Shown in pieces: positions 17,449-26,850 of a stretch of DNA of 64,000 bases (its first letter is position 1; each line of letters opens with the position of its first letter). The notes under the pieces were generated by a model, which saw only the letters and a program-made list of their open reading frames with translations, did not search any database and was not told the DNA's origin. The stretch is taken from contig JAOAKQ010000001.1 in NCBI GenBank assembly GCA_026419835.1, forward strand, positions 248,001-312,000. Reading direction: 5' to 3'. A program made the translations under genes and the position numbers. Origin of the DNA: Sulfolobales archaeon. Lineage in GTDB: Archaea > Thermoproteota > Thermoprotei_A > Sulfolobales > NBVN01.

Positions 17449-20400
17449 CTACATTACGGTAGCTCTAAACGTGAAGTATATCGGTAAGCTGAAGTGCTGG
17501 AAGAACACTCTGGGAGAGCCCCCATCTATCCACCCGACCGTAGTTACCGGCGCCCGCGCTCTGTATTCGAAGGCCACTACGTAGTGGCCGATGCTGGTGG
17601 GCGGGCCTGTGCGTACTTCGGCTCTAACTCTGTAGTAGGTACCGGTCGTCTCCGGAGTGCCGACGCTTATCGTTACCCCGAGGGTCGATATGTCATGTAC
17701 ATACCGCATTTCCGTAGTCCCTAGAGGCTTGAATACTGCTTCTACCGGGGCTCGGAGCTCCGCTGGCCACAGGTAGTCGGGCCCGTAGAAGGCTATCCAC
17801 CCTCTCGCTCCGTACGATACGTCGATAGTTCTTGGTACGGATATGCGCACGTAGACTGATACGAGCTCCAGCGTAAACGGCTCTTCGTACTCCGCGCCTA
17901 AGAACTGTATGTTTCTAACAACTACTCTGTAGATCCCACCTGAAGCTGCTGGTGATACTATTAGCGATGTGCCCGGTCCTACGGTGTCCCAGAATCTCGT
18001 TGGGTTATAGCCTCCGCCACCTCTCGGATCTCTAGTTAGCTCAGCGGCTAGCTGAGCCCCCATAACTCTTTGTGTAAGCACTTTCTGCGTTTCCTCATCC
18101 ACCATGTAGTAAGTCCACGGACCGTAGACCATTACGTCTATGTTGCTGGCGTACGCGGGTTTTCCGTGCGTTGGCCAGGTAACTCTAACTCCAAGTACTC
18201 TAGTTGTTGATGGTACGTAGACCTTGAATACTCTCCAGTCTCCTGATTCGTACCTCCAGGTGTAGTCGAAGGCTCCCCTAAGGTAGGTGTTCCTGTAGAT
18301 CGCTCCCTCAGTTCTAGGTGCTAGCCTGTAGGTAGGTCCGTGTAGAGTTAGGTCTATCGGTACGAAGTACGAAACCGGTACGAGGTATCTAAGTCCTCTA
18401 GTAATCTCTTCAACTACGACGTAGCCGCTGTGGAAACCTGGTTGAGCGCCCACCGCAAACACGCTAAGCGTTAGCCTACCTCTCGATGTTGCCGTGGATG
18501 GAGATACCCTGACATCCTCCCACGTAGCTGCGGAGTACCTGACTACTCTTACTTTAATTGGTAGAATCCCTCTATACGTAGCACCGGAAACACCTATTCT
18601 AACTACTAGAGCTCTAGTCATACCCTCTAGTCTATAGCCCATGACCTTAGTCGCCAGGTACTCTATCTCCTCTATTTGCTTAGCTAGGTTCCCTATCTGG
18701 ATCCTCACGCTATTGGCTCTCCTGATGTCGTAGTATATCCTAGCGGTCTCGGACCAGGCGAACCTACCGTCTCTATTAGTGTCTATCCAGTAGGCTATCT
18801 CTATAACGGTTGTCGGTATTAGTAGTCTGAACGCGCGAGTTCTACCGCCCTCCTCGAAATACTCGAACGGATACACCATCTCTATTTCGAAGAAGTCCGT
18901 GGCTAGGAGCGGCTCCGGTCTAATCGCTAGGTGGCCGTAGAGAGTCGCCGCTGTGACGCTGAATGCTATCGATTCACGAACGCAGGAGGTTATTACTGTC
19001 GGCTCGAAGATCGTCGTGACCAGGTCGCAGAGCGGTATGGCGTCTCTTCTAGTTAGTCTCATAGAGTAGGCTCTAAACCTACCGGTACCCTCGACTACGA
19101 GCGTTCTGTGCGCGGTGCCTCCTTCCTCAACTACCGGTATGAATATCTTGGGCTCGTACCAGGTACCCGTGGGTCTGTAGCCGTGAGTAAATGCTTCGTA
19201 GCTCGAGTCTAGCTCAGCTAGGAGATCCCTCAGTATGTCGGTAGAGTATACCCTGGGTATGGATGGGTCTAGCACCGCGGTAACGGCTCCGTAGGCATCT
19301 ACGAAGCCGGTTCCCTGAGATAGCTCGTCGAACCTCATGTCGTAGGCGAAGTTCATCATCAACGTCTTCAGTAGGTAGGCCTGCATCTCCACGCCGTGAA
19401 CTTTCTTATACGCTGAAACCACGAGAGCGCCGACGCCAGCGGCCATAGGTGTTGCCTGGCTCGTACCGCTAAACAGTCCTTCGAGTCTTCTTCCATCGAA
19501 TGTTCTCAGGGCTAGTGCTTCCCAGGTCCTACCAACGGCCCAGGCGAAGGAACCAACAGCAACCAAATCTGGTTTAACCGCGCCCAGTTCCGTAGGGCCT
19601 CTGTTACTCCAGGAAATCACCTGCCTACTACTACCCGGGACCGTGTAGCCGTAGCGGGGTCTGTAGGTGAACTCAGTAGCCGCACCGACGCCTATCGAGA
19701 GAGTTGACGATGCTGGTGAAGCTATAGTACCCCAGCCGGGTCCTCCGTTTCCTACAGCTATGAAGTGCGGTACTCCAGATACCAGCGTCGTGTAGTCGAA
19801 TACTGCGCTCTCCGGGTCCATTCCGGAGGCCCAGCCCCAGAGAGCCCAGCCACTAATCCCGTAGGAGTTGCTGGTCATATCTACCCTGCGGTACCCTGTG
19901 TAGGTCCACTCCCAGGAGTAGCCCTCGAAGGCGATCCACGGATTGACCCCCAGCGCTGGCCACAGGTACTTGGACCCGTCTCCGTAGGGTGTCTTGATGT
20001 CGAAGCCCGTGAAGAAGTATATCGAGGTGATCGTCGTGCCGAAGTACAGTGCCGGTGCTGAGGCTATCTTAGCCCTCGGGGCCTGGCCGGCGATGCTCCT
20101 AACTCCGTACCCTGTGTCTGCGTAGTAGTCCCTACCGGCTGCGGTGGTGGCGCAGAAAGTTCCGTGGTTTCCGTAGTCGTACTGAATCACTACGTAGTCT
20201 CCGTGAGGGTCTAGACCCGGCCACACGTAGGCTACCGGTTCGTAGCTCCACACTTCACGTAGAAGGGCTGTATCGGTTCTATACCCATGTCCGTGGGGTA
20301 GTGGCGTAACTTCGTCTCTCCAGTAGCCTAGCTTATCGAAGATTATTGCGTAAGCGGCGTCGTACACGTAGCCGGCTAGAGCTCCCAGGGAGAAGTCGGC

Positions 20401-21657
20401 GATGCGGTCTCCCGTTAGGTCTCTCGCCACTACCTCGTCTCCGTACTTCACCGGCTTCTCGTCCGCGAAGGAGTAGTCCGGCGATGTAGGTGCTCCAGGT
20501 ATAGTCACACTGCACGGAGCTGGTGTTAGGGCTAGCCTGAGCAGGTACAGGGTGGTCGTGGTGTCTAGGTAGGCGGTATCGTAGCGTCTATCTCCATCGC
20601 TATCTACCACGATCGTCGGCACTGTGAACCTCATGGTCGTTGAGATTCCTCCTACTGAAGTCGTTACGTAGTACATCATGAGGCCGAATCTCACAGTGCC
20701 AACGGTCAGTATGCCCCCGACGTGCCACCTATTACCGGTGGGCCAGGATACGTATATTTCAGCCGACCTACAGCCCGAGATAGATATCCAGAGTCCTAGA
20801 GACCACTTATACACGTAGTACGGTGGGTAGAAGACGTAGAGCTTTCCGGGGTCTACAGTTATGTAGCCTTCGACTACCTCGGCTTTTATGGGTGTTAGTA
20901 CTAGTCCTAGACTGCTTACATCGAATACTAGGGGTACTCCATCTCTATCTCTAGCTATGGCTCCGAGACCTAGTGCTGGGGTTCCGTAGTCTACTCCCGT
21001 GTCTATTATAGCTATAGTCGCATTCTCCCCCATTATTCCATACTTCATCCACACATCGATAGCTCTAGTAATGTTCACTGTATAGTGGTAAGGTCCACTA
21101 CCACTAGAGCTACCTGTCTGAGTTACCCCGCTTTCCTGTCTTTCGAGTAGCTCCCTCGCTCTCTCCCTGTTCCTACCGAAAACTACGTCTAATCTTACAT
21201 CCGGTAGCACGGCTACAACGCCGGGCGTTGTAGCCAGCTTCTCAACGTCTTCGCGCGATATTATGGCGTTAACTATCTTGTAGAAGGACGTTGGGTAGAT
21301 TCCCAGGAAACCCCTCACTCTACCTCTAAGTACTGAGGCCGGTGCCTTCTTCTCGAGGACCACTATAGCTCTAGCTGCGGTGACGTCCTTGTTCAGAATT
21401 TCGAACCCCTCGGGGAATCCCTCCGCTGGGTTATCGAACGATAGGTAGGTGGGGTCCTCTACGTAAGCACCGTACTCCCAGTAGTTATCGTCGTAGAGTA
21501 TCGGGCTTACGTAGGCTAGCCTAAGTCTACTCCGCTCTAACCCAGCTTCTACGGGTACAGCCGGTGCGGCTATTGATACCAGTACAGCGAATAGAACTAC
21601 CGCAGATGCTGCGAACTTAGCTACCTGCTTTAAGTACAAGCGAGTACACCTCAACAA
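17449..21657 (-). CDS. Giant secreted subtilisin-like serine protease (S-layer-associated type)
   Basis: A 1402-residue subtilase. A signal peptide (hydrophobic core about residues 12-33, AxA-type end) is followed by an I9-like propeptide region and a catalytic domain with Asp in IIDTGVDYG (about 219), His in HGTFCA (about 497) and Ser in GTSQATPMAAG (about 731). The Asp-His spacing of roughly 280 residues, far above the usual 40 or so, shows a large insertion. Some 600 further residues are beta-rich domains. No C-terminal anchor was seen. It lies downstream of the S-layer pair, recalling the STABLE protease bound to tetrabrachion in Staphylothermus. Confidence 0.85.
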   Translation of the reverse strand: MLRCTRLYLKQVAKFAASAVVLFAVLVSIAAPAVPVEAGLERSRLRLAYVSPILYDDNYWEYGAYVEDPTYLSFDNPAEGFPEGFEILNKDVTAARAIVVLEKKAPASVLRGRVRGFLGIYPTSFYKIVNAIISREDVEKLATTPGVVAVLPDVRLDVVFGRNRERARELLERQESGVTQTGSSSGSGPYHYTVNITRAIDVWMKYGIMGENATIAIIDTGVDYGTPALGLGAIARDRDGVPLVFDVSSLGLVLTPIKAEVVEGYITVDPGKLYVFYPPYYVYKWSLGLWISISGCRSAEIYVSWPTGNRWHVGGILTVGTVRFGLMMYYVTTSVGGISTTMRFTVPTIVVDSDGDRRYDTAYLDTTTTLYLLRLALTPAPCSVTIPGAPTSPDYSFADEKPVKYGDEVVARDLTGDRIADFSLGALAGYVYDAAYAIIFDKLGYWRDEVTPLPHGHGYRTDTALLREVWSYEPVAYVWPGLDPHGDYVVIQYDYGNHGTFCATTAAGRDYYADTGYGVRSIAGQAPRAKIASAPALYFGTTITSIYFFTGFDIKTPYGDGSKYLWPALGVNPWIAFEGYSWEWTYTGYRRVDMTSNSYGISGWALWGWASGMDPESAVFDYTTLVSGVPHFIAVGNGGPGWGTIASPASSTLSIGVGAATEFTYRPRYGYTVPGSSRQVISWSNRGPTELGAVKPDLVAVGSFAWAVGRTWEALALRTFDGRRLEGLFSGTSQATPMAAGVGALVVSAYKKVHGVEMQAYLLKTLMMNFAYDMRFDELSQGTGFVDAYGAVTAVLDPSIPRVYSTDILRDLLAELDSSYEAFTHGYRPTGTWYEPKIFIPVVEEGGTAHRTLVVEGTGRFRAYSMRLTRRDAIPLCDLVTTIFEPTVITSCVRESIAFSVTAATLYGHLAIRPEPLLATDFFEIEMVYPFEYFEEGGRTRAFRLLIPTTVIEIAYWIDTNRDGRFAWSETARIYYDIRRANSVRIQIGNLAKQIEEIEYLATKVMGYRLEGMTRALVVRIGVSGATYRGILPIKVRVVRYSAATWEDVRVSPSTATSRGRLTLSVFAVGAQPGFHSGYVVVEEITRGLRYLVPVSYFVPIDLTLHGPTYRLAPRTEGAIYRNTYLRGAFDYTWRYESGDWRVFKVYVPSTTRVLGVRVTWPTHGKPAYASNIDVMVYGPWTYYMVDEETQKVLTQRVMGAQLAAELTRDPRGGGGYNPTRFWDTVGPGTSLIVSPAASGGIYRVVVRNIQFLGAEYEEPFTLELVSVYVRISVPRTIDVSYGARGWIAFYGPDYLWPAELRAPVEAVFKPLGTTEMRYVHDISTLGVTISVGTPETTGTYYRVRAEVRTGPPTSIGHYVVAFEYRARAPVTTVGWIDGGSPRVFFQHFSLPIYFTFRATVM

Positions 21658-21746
21658 GAAAATTTTAAACGAGAATAAAAAGCTTATGCGAGATCTAGGT
21701 AGAAGAACGGTTTGGTGAAAACTAAAAAGAGATTTAGAGAAAGTTC

Positions 21747-23267
21747 TTACTTTGGAGCCGTAGTTACCTTTCTTATAGTTATGAAGGCTAGCGTGGACAT
21801 TACGAAGGCTAGTAGTGCGAATACTACTGCGATGTACGTAGCTGTAGCCGCGCCATCGATCTTTCCTGAGAGCTCCGTCCTCACGGTGTCGAAGGATTTC
21901 GCCTGCTCCGACCTTAGAGTGTCTACAGAGGTTTTAGTCGCGTCTACGGAGGTTCTCACTCCAGCCACGTCGGTTCTGAGACCGGTTATATCGGTTCTTA
22001 GTGCTTCTACCGTCGGGGCTAGTCTGTTAACTACGTCTGACACAGCTTTAACTGATGCCGATAGACCGTCCACACCCGTCTTAATGTCGGATACCGTTCT
22101 TGAGACCGCAGCTAGAGTTCCGGATACAGCATCTACACCGCTCTTCACATCCGAGAGCGTTCTAGTTAGCGCATCTACTCTAGCTAGTGCGGTATCTACC
22201 TTACCCGATACGGTGTCTACCTTACCGGAGACTGCCGCTATGGACCTACTTAGGTCTGCTGATACAGCATCTATCTTAGCCGTTATATCTTTTCTCAGAG
22301 TATCGGCAGCTCCCGAGATTGCCGTGGTTATTGTAGTGACTGCGGTATCTATCTTAGCCGATAGATCTCTGGATACCGTGTCTATCTTAGCCGATACAGC
22401 ATCTACCTTACCCGATACCGCATCGATCCTGGCCAGTAGGTCTCTCCTCAACCCATCGATCGCCGTAGTTATCGTTGTAACTGCGGTATCTACCTTACCC
22501 GATACGGTGTCTACCTTTCCTGAGACTGTGTCTATCTTAGTGCTTATACCGCCCAGAATTCTCTTTATGTCCTCTAATCCAGCGACGATCGTTGCTTCTA
22601 GAGCGGATATCTTAGCCTCCAGGTCCCTCACTCTAGCTTCTAGAGATACTACTATCTCTTCGAAGCTAACTAGCTTGATTACTCCTAAGTCGTTATCGCC
22701 CAGTACGAAAGTCGCTCTTACTTCAACTACTCTGTAGCCGGCTTTCGATACTCTAACCGTGTACGTACCTGGTGATGTGTACAGCGTGAAGGAGCCATCC
22801 GCGCCGGTTACAGCTCTATCTCCGGTCTCTACTACTAGTACCTCGGCTTCAGCTATCGGCCTGTCCTTGGTGTCAACTACTCTACCTACTACCTTAGCAC
22901 CTAGAGTGAGAGTGAACGTTGCTTCAGCGGTTATCGCTCCTAGATAGGCTCTAACTCTGTAGGTACCTGCCTTCCAGTCTGCGTAGGGTATCGTTTTGGG
23001 CAGCGGGAACTCCGCTCTGTAGGTGTTGTCGGGCCCTGCCTGAACCATCTTGAAGTCCACTTCCTTACCGTCCGGGTTTATTATCGATATCCCGACGAAC
23101 GAACCCGCTGGTGCCGTACCAGTGACTACTACAGTCTCGCCCGGTATGTAGGTCGGCTTATCCGTTCTCACTGTGAGTGCTTGAGCTACCGCTGGAGCGG
23201 CTACTAGCGCTAGGGCTAGTAATGTGAGTGAAAAGATCACTAAGCTAGCTCTCTTCATTTCAGCCAC
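21747..23267 (-). CDS. Membrane-anchored coiled-coil S-layer stalk protein (SlaB-like)
   Basis: 506 residues: signal peptide (1-29), a beta-rich domain about residues 30-125, a carboxypeptidase-regulatory-like domain about 126-200 (GRVVDTKDRPIAEAEVLVVETGD), then about 270 residues of heptad repeats such as KVDTVSG, and a final membrane helix (about 480-500) with a short cytoplasmic RKVTTAPK tail. The architecture fits a stalk holding a canopy protein above the membrane. Near 0.15 nm per residue, the coiled coil would span about 40 nm (estimate). One base separates it from the S-layer gene upstream, so they are cotranscribed. Confidence 0.8.
   Translation of the reverse strand: MAEMKRASLVIFSLTLLALALVAAPAVAQALTVRTDKPTYIPGETVVVTGTAPAGSFVGISIINPDGKEVDFKMVQAGPDNTYRAEFPLPKTIPYADWKAGTYRVRAYLGAITAEATFTLTLGAKVVGRVVDTKDRPIAEAEVLVVETGDRAVTGADGSFTLYTSPGTYTVRVSKAGYRVVEVRATFVLGDNDLGVIKLVSFEEIVVSLEARVRDLEAKISALEATIVAGLEDIKRILGGISTKIDTVSGKVDTVSGKVDTAVTTITTAIDGLRRDLLARIDAVSGKVDAVSAKIDTVSRDLSAKIDTAVTTITTAISGAADTLRKDITAKIDAVSADLSRSIAAVSGKVDTVSGKVDTALARVDALTRTLSDVKSGVDAVSGTLAAVSRTVSDIKTGVDGLSASVKAVSDVVNRLAPTVEALRTDITGLRTDVAGVRTSVDATKTSVDTLRSEQAKSFDTVRTELSGKIDGAATATYIAVVFALLAFVMSTLAFITIRKVTTAPK
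21960..22560 (-). repeat. Heptad-encoding degenerate 21-bp tandem repeats
   Basis: The DNA for the coiled-coil segment of the stalk protein is built from diverged 21-bp units encoding heptads of the type KVDTVSG, KIDAVSA and TVTTITT. Near-identical adjacent copies (for example around 22195-22235 and 22490-22535) suggest past slippage or recombination. The same repeats keep an antisense frame open, creating a spurious long ORF on the plus strand. Confidence 0.75.
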
Positions 23268-23268
23268 C

Positions 23269-26200
23269 TTACTTCACGACCGTTACCGTTACCGTTGCTG
23301 GGTCACCAAGCGGGGTTCTATCAGCTAGCGATACTACTATGTAGATCTCCACTCTGTGAGCGCCGTGAGTTATCGGCGTCCAGCCGAATCCGACGGGCTG
23401 GGACGCTCCGGGCGCTAGAGTCACCACAGCGTAATACATAGCTACAGCAACACCAGCCGGGTCTCTCACAACTACCAGCAGTGTCATGGTCCTGGTGACT
23501 ATGTCGTCGTTTCTAACCGTTATCGTTATGAAGGTTAGCTTACCGACCCTAGGCGTTACCACTGCGCCGGTCTCATCTAGGAAGTCCGTTCTAACAACTC
23601 TACCAGGTCTCTCGACGGGTCTACCGACAGGTACCGACTTAGTGAGTACTACGTCTGTCTCGCCTTTAGCGTTTACTGGTGCTATGTATATTACCTCGAT
23701 CGTGTCTCCGAGTCTAGCGGGTACTTCCGGAGCTCCGGGAGACCACACAGCTGGTTCAACAACTCTAACTTTGTACACGAAGGTACCTGGAGATACCTCC
23801 GTAGCTGGGAATGATATAGGTATCGGATATATCGTCGACTTAACCATTACGTCAACTCTTCCAGCACCAACTCTGTTCCTATCTACTACGGTTATCGTGA
23901 GCTCCTCGCCTATGTTAACGGCCGTTGGTGGTGAGATAGATAGCACTGGGTCGTAAGCAACTACCGTTAGAGTTCTCGATACTACAGCCCTAGTTCCGGT
24001 AGCGTCCGCTTCATCTGTGTACATTACTATGACCTTCCTACCTATTAGCTTAGCTAGTTCTTTGATACCTGGCAGAACTCCGGGAATGTCACTTAACTTA
24101 AGCTTTCTAGTGAATACTCCGGTGTTAACTCCAGTTTCGGTTAGGTCTAGAGTAGCTGGAGTTACTGTGTGCACTCCTTCTACAATTACGTATATCGTTA
24201 GAGTGTTTACTACTCCGGTGTGTACGTTCATATCTGGGTCTGTGACCGTTATAGTGAACTCCTCTATGATAGATATCTTATCTGGCTCGGCAGTTTTCAC
24301 ATCCAGAGTGCCCGAGACGCTATCCACGGGGATCGTCGCCGATAGGGTTACCGTGTACCTCGCATACCCTACTACTAGAGGCCTCTGCCTGACGTCTGTG
24401 TAGCTGACGTATATCCTATCCGGAGCCGCGGCCGTGCCGCACACACCTCTGTGGTAGGTTACCGAGCCGGTGAACACTCCTGTGTTCACACCGGTCTCCC
24501 TCATGGTTACGGAGATCGTCGGGCATCTGTCAGACCTGATAGTCAGCGTGAATTCTTCCACAGCGCGCGAGTTCCTGTTGAGGTCGGCGTCCTCGATGGT
24601 GATGGTGAACGGCGTGGCCATCCTAATTCTAGCTGGGGATACAGATAGCCTGCCGTCGTACAGCCTGAACTTGGCTTCGGCCTTAGCCTCGGGTCTGGCT
24701 GGGTCGAATACCTCCAGCTTGCCTTCGATTATCTCATCTCTATCGGGTATTGTTATAGATGCGGTGACCCTGAAGAGACCTGTATCAACGTCGGTTTCAG
24801 TCAGAGTTATAGCTCCGGTTCCGAGAACCGTCGTGCCGTCCGAAGCTACTAGCCTGTAGCTTACGCTAACTGTCTCTCTGCGAGTCGGGTCTCTGTTGTA
24901 TAGGTCGTTGGAGTAGTCGACGTGAACGGTTATCGCAGCACCGAAGGCGGCCGGGTACTCAGCTCTGTCTATCGTTAGAGATATAACGTCCACTCTGAAC
25001 GTAACTCTAACGATACCACATACGAAGCCCGCGAAGTCGCAGTAGTCTAGTGTGTAGGTTTCACCAGCCACTATATCGACGTACTCAGCGGGTATTCTAA
25101 GTACGAAGACTCCCGTATTGAAGTCGGTCTCGACCATAGTGACGTCGCCAACGGCGAAGCCCGGCTTTATGTCAACTAGAGCGCCGGTCTTGTCGAATAT
25201 CCTAAGCCTAGCGAGGTACACACCATCCCGGTCCAGTCTAACGTCAAACTTCCCGGCGGTGATTATGGCAGTTCCTCTAAGTACCTCTATAGAGCCCGGC
25301 AGGTTGTTTAGGTCGGGCTTGGTTACGGTCGCGATGATTACCTTGACGCTGGCCTTATCTACGGTTATGGTCGGTAGTCTGGGCGCGTAGCTCCCAGAGC
25401 CAGAGACGTCGATGCTGTACCCAGGTCTCGGATCTTCTCTGTAATACCTTATGGTGGCCGTGAACGGTCCGGCAGTGCTTCTAGGTAGGGTGATCAGTGT
25501 TGGGGTTATGGAACCCGTCACGCCCCACGTTACCGGAATCGTAACTCTGAATATGTTGGTGTTCGGACCGGTCTCCCTAACGGTGCCACCTCCAATCGTT
25601 ACGGAGCCAACACCTGGAGCAACGGCTATCGTGACGGTAGCGCCTGGATCGAGAGTATCGGCTACGGCGGTGTTCACGTTATCGTCCGGAGACTCGATGT
25701 CGACCACTAAGAGCTGCTGGTCGAACCTAGTCACTGATACCTTCGGGTACCTGTAGACGGCTTTAAACTCGGCAACCGTAGCTGGGTCCGCCCAGCCTAC
25801 TCCTCCCTGGCATAGGTCGGATGTTCTGAAGGATAGGAGTACTCTGTCGTCCTTACCTATGGGCTGGCCGAGGGCATCGCCGATCTTGCTTACTAATACG
25901 CTATACGAGAACCTACCGCCTCTCACAGTTGGCTCTGTGGAGCTCGCCGCTCCTAGAGCTCCTAGGTGTGTTGATGTAGAGAACGTTCTTCCGTCGGCCT
26001 TGATCAGCGTTATGTCTACGAGGACGCAGGTGGCGGGTAGGGTATCCCTCTTCGTCGGGTCGTAGTCTGCGTCGGTGTCCGTGTAGTCTATCCTAACTAC
26101 GGCATCCCTTCTGTACGGGTACTCCTTCCTATCTAGAGTTACCGTAGGTGCTACTACGTCGTAGAGCACGACGTCGGTTAGACCCGTACCAAGTACTTCA

Positions 26201-26568
26201 ATTCTTACCGGAGTCCCCCTGGCTGCGCTAACGGTTATTAGAGGAGCTCCACCTACTGGGTACTCGACGTAGGAGTCCGGTCCTCCGAGGTAGAATACGT
26301 AGTATGCTGGAGCTACTCTAGGTACTTCATCTTCAGCTAGTAGGGCTCCGGTCCTATCATCAGTTATCCTGACGACTATGTAAGGTCCAAACTCTCCCCG
26401 GACTTCCACCATTATTGCTTTTTCTGGGTTGAAGCGCTTATCCGGTATCGTTATTGACGGTGCTTGCGCTTCCGCTACCGGTAGTACTAGAGGTGCTACG
26501 GTTAGTGTTGATACTAGTACTAAAGTTAGGATTAGGTACGAGGCTACGGTCTTTACGTGCTTAGACAT
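23269..26568 (-). CDS. S-layer protein with Ig-like repeats (SlaA-like)
   Basis: A 1099-residue exported protein: signal peptide (residues 1-36, ending AEAQA), then about seven beta-sandwich units of 110-150 residues. Several units carry the recurring sequence ET-x-x-(N/D)-T-(G/N)-x-F near residues 335, 480, 595, 695 and 810. This repeat is typical of surface-layer proteins of Desulfurococcales. No membrane anchor is present; the downstream coiled-coil protein would supply it. The gene has its own promoter with a palindrome next to the TATA box, a GGTGAAGGTG ribosome site, and should be very highly expressed. Many threonines would allow glycosylation. Confidence 0.8.
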   Translation of the reverse strand: MSKHVKTVASYLILTLVLVSTLTVAPLVLPVAEAQAPSITIPDKRFNPEKAIMVEVRGEFGPYIVVRITDDRTGALLAEDEVPRVAPAYYVFYLGGPDSYVEYPVGGAPLITVSAARGTPVRIEVLGTGLTDVVLYDVVAPTVTLDRKEYPYRRDAVVRIDYTDTDADYDPTKRDTLPATCVLVDITLIKADGRTFSTSTHLGALGAASSTEPTVRGGRFSYSVLVSKIGDALGQPIGKDDRVLLSFRTSDLCQGGVGWADPATVAEFKAVYRYPKVSVTRFDQQLLVVDIESPDDNVNTAVADTLDPGATVTIAVAPGVGSVTIGGGTVRETGPNTNIFRVTIPVTWGVTGSITPTLITLPRSTAGPFTATIRYYREDPRPGYSIDVSGSGSYAPRLPTITVDKASVKVIIATVTKPDLNNLPGSIEVLRGTAIITAGKFDVRLDRDGVYLARLRIFDKTGALVDIKPGFAVGDVTMVETDFNTGVFVLRIPAEYVDIVAGETYTLDYCDFAGFVCGIVRVTFRVDVISLTIDRAEYPAAFGAAITVHVDYSNDLYNRDPTRRETVSVSYRLVASDGTTVLGTGAITLTETDVDTGLFRVTASITIPDRDEIIEGKLEVFDPARPEAKAEAKFRLYDGRLSVSPARIRMATPFTITIEDADLNRNSRAVEEFTLTIRSDRCPTISVTMRETGVNTGVFTGSVTYHRGVCGTAAAPDRIYVSYTDVRQRPLVVGYARYTVTLSATIPVDSVSGTLDVKTAEPDKISIIEEFTITVTDPDMNVHTGVVNTLTIYVIVEGVHTVTPATLDLTETGVNTGVFTRKLKLSDIPGVLPGIKELAKLIGRKVIVMYTDEADATGTRAVVSRTLTVVAYDPVLSISPPTAVNIGEELTITVVDRNRVGAGRVDVMVKSTIYPIPISFPATEVSPGTFVYKVRVVEPAVWSPGAPEVPARLGDTIEVIYIAPVNAKGETDVVLTKSVPVGRPVERPGRVVRTDFLDETGAVVTPRVGKLTFITITVRNDDIVTRTMTLLVVVRDPAGVAVAMYYAVVTLAPGASQPVGFGWTPITHGAHRVEIYIVVSLADRTPLGDPATVTVTVVK

Positions 26569-26605
26569 ATCTAACTACACCTTCACCACTAGTCTCTTCA
26601 GTAAC

Positions 26606-26636
26606 CTATTTAAGGGATGTGTGTACTTATGTACAC
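26606..26636 (-). promoter_or_regulatory. S-layer operon promoter with GTGTAC-N4-GTACAC palindrome
   Basis: On the minus strand a TATA-like TTAAATAG (26613-26606) lies about 40 bases before the S-layer start codon. Immediately upstream of it is the perfect inverted repeat GTGTAC-TTAT-GTACAC (26621-26636), suitable for a dimeric regulator acting at the promoter. A closely similar TGTGTACACA lies before the ribbon-helix-helix gene pair at 28667. Confidence 0.55.
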
Positions 26637-26710
26637 GTTTCTATATACAGTTGCGCACTGTCAGAACCAACTAGAGTGTGGGGATAGGTACCTGGGTATT
26701 AACGTGTTAG

Positions 26711-26803
26711 TGGGCCCGCGGGGATTCGAACCCCGGACCTCCGCCTCCCGCAGGCTACTAGAGCTCGTAAGGGCGGCGTCCTAGCCAGCTAGACGACGGG
26801 CCC
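26711..26803 (-). tRNA. tRNA-Val(TAC) with a 19-nt intron
   Basis: Acceptor GGGCCCG/CGGGCCC with A73, D-arm GTCT/GGAC, anticodon stem CCGCC/GGCGG, loop CTTACG...A giving anticodon TAC, variable AGGTC and T-arm CGGGG-TTCGAAT-CCCCG all fit. A 19-nt intron (about 26765-26747) sits at the canonical 37/38 position, leaving a 74-nt mature tRNA. CCA is not encoded. The intron would be removed by the splicing endonuclease, whose catalytic subunit is encoded at 53 kb. Confidence 0.92.
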
Positions 26804-26850
26804 TCCATAGCTTCACGATAGAGCTTAAAAACACATCTCGTGCGGGCCGC

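Noticed and set aside
21960-22560. Regularly spaced repeats resembling a CRISPR or tandem array
   Set aside because: They are diverged in-frame 21-bp units encoding heptads inside a coding region, without unique spacers.
21712-22737. 341-residue ORF on the plus strand, Ser/Thr/Val-rich
   Set aside because: It is antisense to the heptad-repeat stalk protein; the 21-bp repeats keep the opposite frame open. Its composition is repetitive with no family motif.
23486-24403. Long plus-strand ORFs opposite the S-layer gene
   Set aside because: Thr/Ser/Val-rich antisense shadows of the repetitive S-layer coding sequence; no ribosome site and no recognised motif.
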